Shown here one piece after another: positions 61,101-64,000 of a DNA stretch of 64,000 bases (position 1 is its first letter; the number at the start of each line of letters is the position of its first letter). This stretch comes from Meandrina meandrites (taxonomy: Eukaryota; Cnidaria; Anthozoa; Scleractinia; Meandrinidae): contig OY855912.1 of the NCBI GenBank assembly GCA_963693305.1, positions 31,798,277 through 31,862,276 of the forward strand, given 5' to 3'. The position numbers and the translations under genes are program-made. The notes beneath the pieces were generated by a model that saw nothing but the letters and a program-made list of their open reading frames with translations, ran no database searches and had not been told where the DNA came from.

Positions 61101-64000
61101 TCTCCAAGTATACGCCATTCGTTTCATTTCCAGCACGGCTCTTCAACCGAGGACATAACAAATAAGAAGTTAGAAATCCACCAACAAAGCATTCAGCATA
61201 TTGGACTAAAAGCCAAGTAGAAGCTGCCATGATATCTGACTGTGATTCACTTCAGAAAATAATTAAGAAACGTTTCAAGTGGGCTGAAAAGGACAATTTA
61301 TAGATTAAAAAGGAATCGGATGGTTTAAATACTATTTCTTCACAAAAGGGACAATAGATAACGGCGTAAGTCCTTTCAGAACATCAAACTACAATGCTCA
61401 AGTCACGTTTTCTTGATGTTTTCAATATATTCTCGGCCTTCTCGGTATAGTGGTTTATGTTGAACCATCAAAAACAGCTCAAAAGTTGGATAAAATAATA
61501 AATCTGCCTAATATCCATTGACTGACGAGCAAAGGGCTCTTATAGTGTCACGCGTACAGGCACTGCGTCAAAAATAACCACGTGTAGCACGTTAAACAGC
61601 TGCCTGGGCAAAGTAGTTGATTAAACGTGATCATGTAAAGTTCCTTTGTACTAATAAATCGCTGCGACAGATATGCATGAAAATGATAAAATGAGATTCA
61701 TGTTAAAATGGGCGTGTTTTGGAAAATTATTCACGTTAAAACTAGATATGGGATCTGCGCCTTTCTTGCGCAGGTAACTATTTAATTTTAACTACAATGT
61801 CATCAAAACATATAAAGTTACCTCCCCCAGCATCTCCCTCTACACGCCCTGTTGACTTACAGTTCAAACTATACTTAAGATATTGTTGAATTTTGCAGCC
61901 TCGACACAAAACTGCAGATGATTCACGTTTTTGACGATCCTGTCTATCTCCGGAACTTTCTCGTTAGCATAAAGAACGGAAACTGTGTACGTGTCGGTCT
62001 AATAAGCGTTTTAATTATGTTTACTTGTGTTTGCTCATTGAGAAGACGCACACAAATTTCACAAAGCTCTTGAAGTCAAAGATTTTTCATAATTCCGTAA
62101 TCCAGAGGACTGATCTTATTTATTTTTAGTGCTAATCATTTTTAAAATTGATAAAGTAAAATTTGAATTTTAAAATGCATAGCGGAAGAAAAAGCGTTCT
62201 TGTCTTCTAACAGGGGGCTTCTAATTATCTTGATTATGAGACTGTGCAACTGAATACTGCCTTAATTATTACAGAAAATTAACGATGCATGTTATTAACG
62301 CTTTCAAAAATTCACGTTTATTTTATGCACCTTAATTTACGTCATTGTTAATTTCATGCAATCACACTATTTAACAGCATCGTTATTTTAAGAAACCTTT
62401 TATTTCCAGCAGTCTTCCTATCCGTTAGAGTAGTCGACACATCGTCATTTTATTTCCAAGGGGATAGCTCACTTTTTCTTCTTTTTTGTGTAAATTGTCC
62501 ATCGCCTCTTTGTCTTCCCATTTACCGGTATTAAACCTCGAGTTCTGTTCTTGGACGTCGTTGCTTTGTCTTGTGAAAAGCGCAGGATGCTTCAGAAGTT
62601 ATATGGCATAAATCGACATAAAGCACCAATCTGCGTTAATTAAATGCATGTAAACGTATACCGCGCGGAAAATCACTTTTCGAAAATTCGCGTAGATTTT
62701 TGTTCGCGTACACAACTGAAAGGCTTCGGTATATTCCTGTTATAAGGTATATCTTGAAACTGACCACCGACAAATTGTCAAGACATAGTAGAGGGGAAAG
62801 TGAAAGCCGGTAAACTTCAAAGGGCGATATTCTTTTAGCCACGTGGTCTGATGACCGTGCACAAGTAAAATCTAAGATGGCGTTCGGAGTATCGTGAACC
62901 TGTCGAGAGTTGTGCTTAATAATTTTGCCAGATTTTTTGCTTAGATTAGTCTTGATTTGGCAAGTGTTATAGCTATATTGCTTATTAATCGTTATGCTCA
63001 AGATTAAAACTGACGGAAAACTAGTGGCGAGGGACGAACAGAATTGTGGATCCGACAGATGGAAGATAACTGATAAGGGACTGACGCACAATAACAACGA
63101 AATTATACCAGATGCTGTAAGCGGTCAATCAACTTTTCAGCATCTAGTTGCATGCACTTCATCGTGTTTTTAGTCAAGGTGAAAGCAAAATCGAAAACAA
63201 GAGAAAAGAAGCGGTCAAGTCTGTTTGATGATTTGGTATATCTGCTGTGTCTCCCATTTATCCAGTCGCATTTAACTGTGGACAACTTGTCTGTCATATA
63301 GATATGATGATTGATATACACTTGAATACAGGATTCGCTTATATTTTACATCAACATCTTATTGCCTTCGCATCTCTATTGCTGCATATAAAATATAAAC
63401 TTGCCACTGTGTAATTTACCAAAACAGCAACAACTTTGTTTATGAAAGGGTTGTTTATTTTCAGACATCAACCCTTTTTAGAATTCTAGAATCGAATATC
63501 ATCCCACTAGCTAACTGTCCTAGACTTTAAAAGCTATCAATAACGTCAGTGTTTTTCTTCAGTGCTGACTTTGATGACTCGGACACCAATCCCTTCAAAG
63601 CTACAGTGACGTACGATGGGAATGTCACGTGGGTGGTTCCCATGACAACCATGAGCTCTTGTCAAATAAGCGTGGAAAATTTCCCCTTGGATGAACAGGT
63701 TAGTGAATCCCGCAACCTTGCAATATAAACATATTCCCAAGCAGTAAGGCGACGATAACATAGTAAGTAGTCAACAATGAGATATTGTAGCTCTTACTTC
63801 TCAGACTGAATTAATAAAGTAAACAGCATGGAGCATTTCGTGATTGAGACTGATAGCATAACAAATTAAAATCTCTTTTCCAGATGTGCAAATTAACGTT
63901 TGGATCGTGGAACTACGACATCACGAAGCTCAACATCAAACCTGCTAGTGAAACTGTCTTCACCCAACATTACCTTGCCAACGGAGAATGGGAGCTGATC
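58137..64000 (+). CDS. Nicotinic-receptor-like Cys-loop subunit 2 (5' half; runs off window)
   Basis: Six exons visible: 58137-58188, 59014-59162, 59673-59717, 60129-60238, 63563-63698, 63884-64000 (open at the edge). Signal-peptide-like start MYTCTKFYTAWLVIAIRG. Cys loop CQISVENFPLDEQMC with 13 residues between cysteines. Loop B FGSWNY is present. In loop A the WxPD aspartate is His (IWTPHIILYNN). The loop D tryptophan position is Arg (DLDVRIKMQW). Exon sizes of 45 and 110 nt equal those of receptor gene 1, so these are paralogues; here an intron at 63698 interrupts the Cys loop, absent from gene 1. Loop C and membrane segments lie beyond 64000, so alpha-type status is open. Intron 4 is 3.3 kb. 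Confidence 0.9.
60829..61230 (-). CDS. Hypothetical 133 aa protein nested antisense in receptor gene 2 intron
   Basis: A single open frame with an ATGG start context. The N-terminus is hydrophobic (STWLLVQYAECFVGGFLTSY, res. ~4-24), consistent with a signal anchor or signal peptide. After a Cys-Pro-Arg the rest is hydrophilic and Glu/Lys-rich (NGKEKNAGEEGKKDNKTK). No family recognised. Lies entirely in intron 4 of receptor gene 2, on the opposite strand. It may be a real small membrane protein, an exon of a larger gene, or chance. Confidence 0.35.
   Translation of the reverse strand: MAASTWLLVQYAECFVGGFLTSYLLCPRLKSRAGNETNGVYLESSKADILDDGETTVSVLQTEEAETQKDGSSCWLNQKQGVQEPTPEEGKNGKEKNAGEEGKKDNKTKMAVSTEGFRSNGTFHKIIVKQPKI
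61231..63562. other. Remainder of receptor gene 2 intron 4
   Basis: 2.3 kb of AT-rich sequence. Minus-strand frames at 62636-63097 and 63103-63321 have no domain or codon bias I can defend. No clear transposon ends were found. Confidence 0.4.

Noticed and set aside
62636..63097. 153-codon minus-strand open frame in receptor gene 2 intron
   Set aside because: No domain, no defensible codon bias or splice context; likely chance.

Overview
The window looks like nuclear DNA of a cnidarian, most probably a stony (reef-building) coral. Genes are AT-rich and intron-rich with GT-AG splice sites, the flanks are full of small foldback elements, and one gene encodes a secreted Asp-rich protein closely resembling the coral acidic skeletal matrix family (SAARP/CARP). 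No species can be named from sequence alone. Gene models were built by eye from splice sites, reading phase and family motifs; exon lengths were summed and stay in frame, but there is no transcript support.

Layout. 1-1031 (-): 5' end of a METTL15-type mitochondrial rRNA methyltransferase. 1102-3344 (+): a UBC9-like E2, complete in 7 exons, whose catalytic cysteine position reads serine. 5165-11996 (-): ERGIC2, 15 exons, with mobile-element debris in its introns. 12240-13898: a foldback element with a hAT transposon inserted inside it. 16057-21456 (-), 23288-27397 (+) and 39120-43124 (-): three TRIM-NHL genes (RING, two B-boxes, coiled coil, filamin, six NHL repeats); the first two are divergent neighbours. 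29154-32368 (-): a C2H2 zinc-finger gene. 33703-37294 (+): a conserved-looking Tyr/Pro-rich protein that I cannot name. 43982-48642 (+): a complete nicotinic-receptor-like Cys-loop subunit. 50017-54864 (-): the acidic skeletal-matrix-like gene, with a 1.4 kb foldback element carrying an OTU-protease-like exon in its first intron. 58137-64000 (+): the 5' half of a second Cys-loop subunit that runs off the window and may hold a small antisense gene in its fourth intron.

The genes do not form a pathway. The local themes are expansion of TRIM-NHL genes, two receptor paralogues flanking the matrix-protein gene, and heavy non-autonomous transposon load. The most distinctive observations are the Cys-to-Ser E2, the OTU-bearing foldback element with an imperfect 19 bp target duplication, the hAT-in-foldback nest with intact TIRs and duplications, and the atypical binding-site and pore residues of the receptor subunits.
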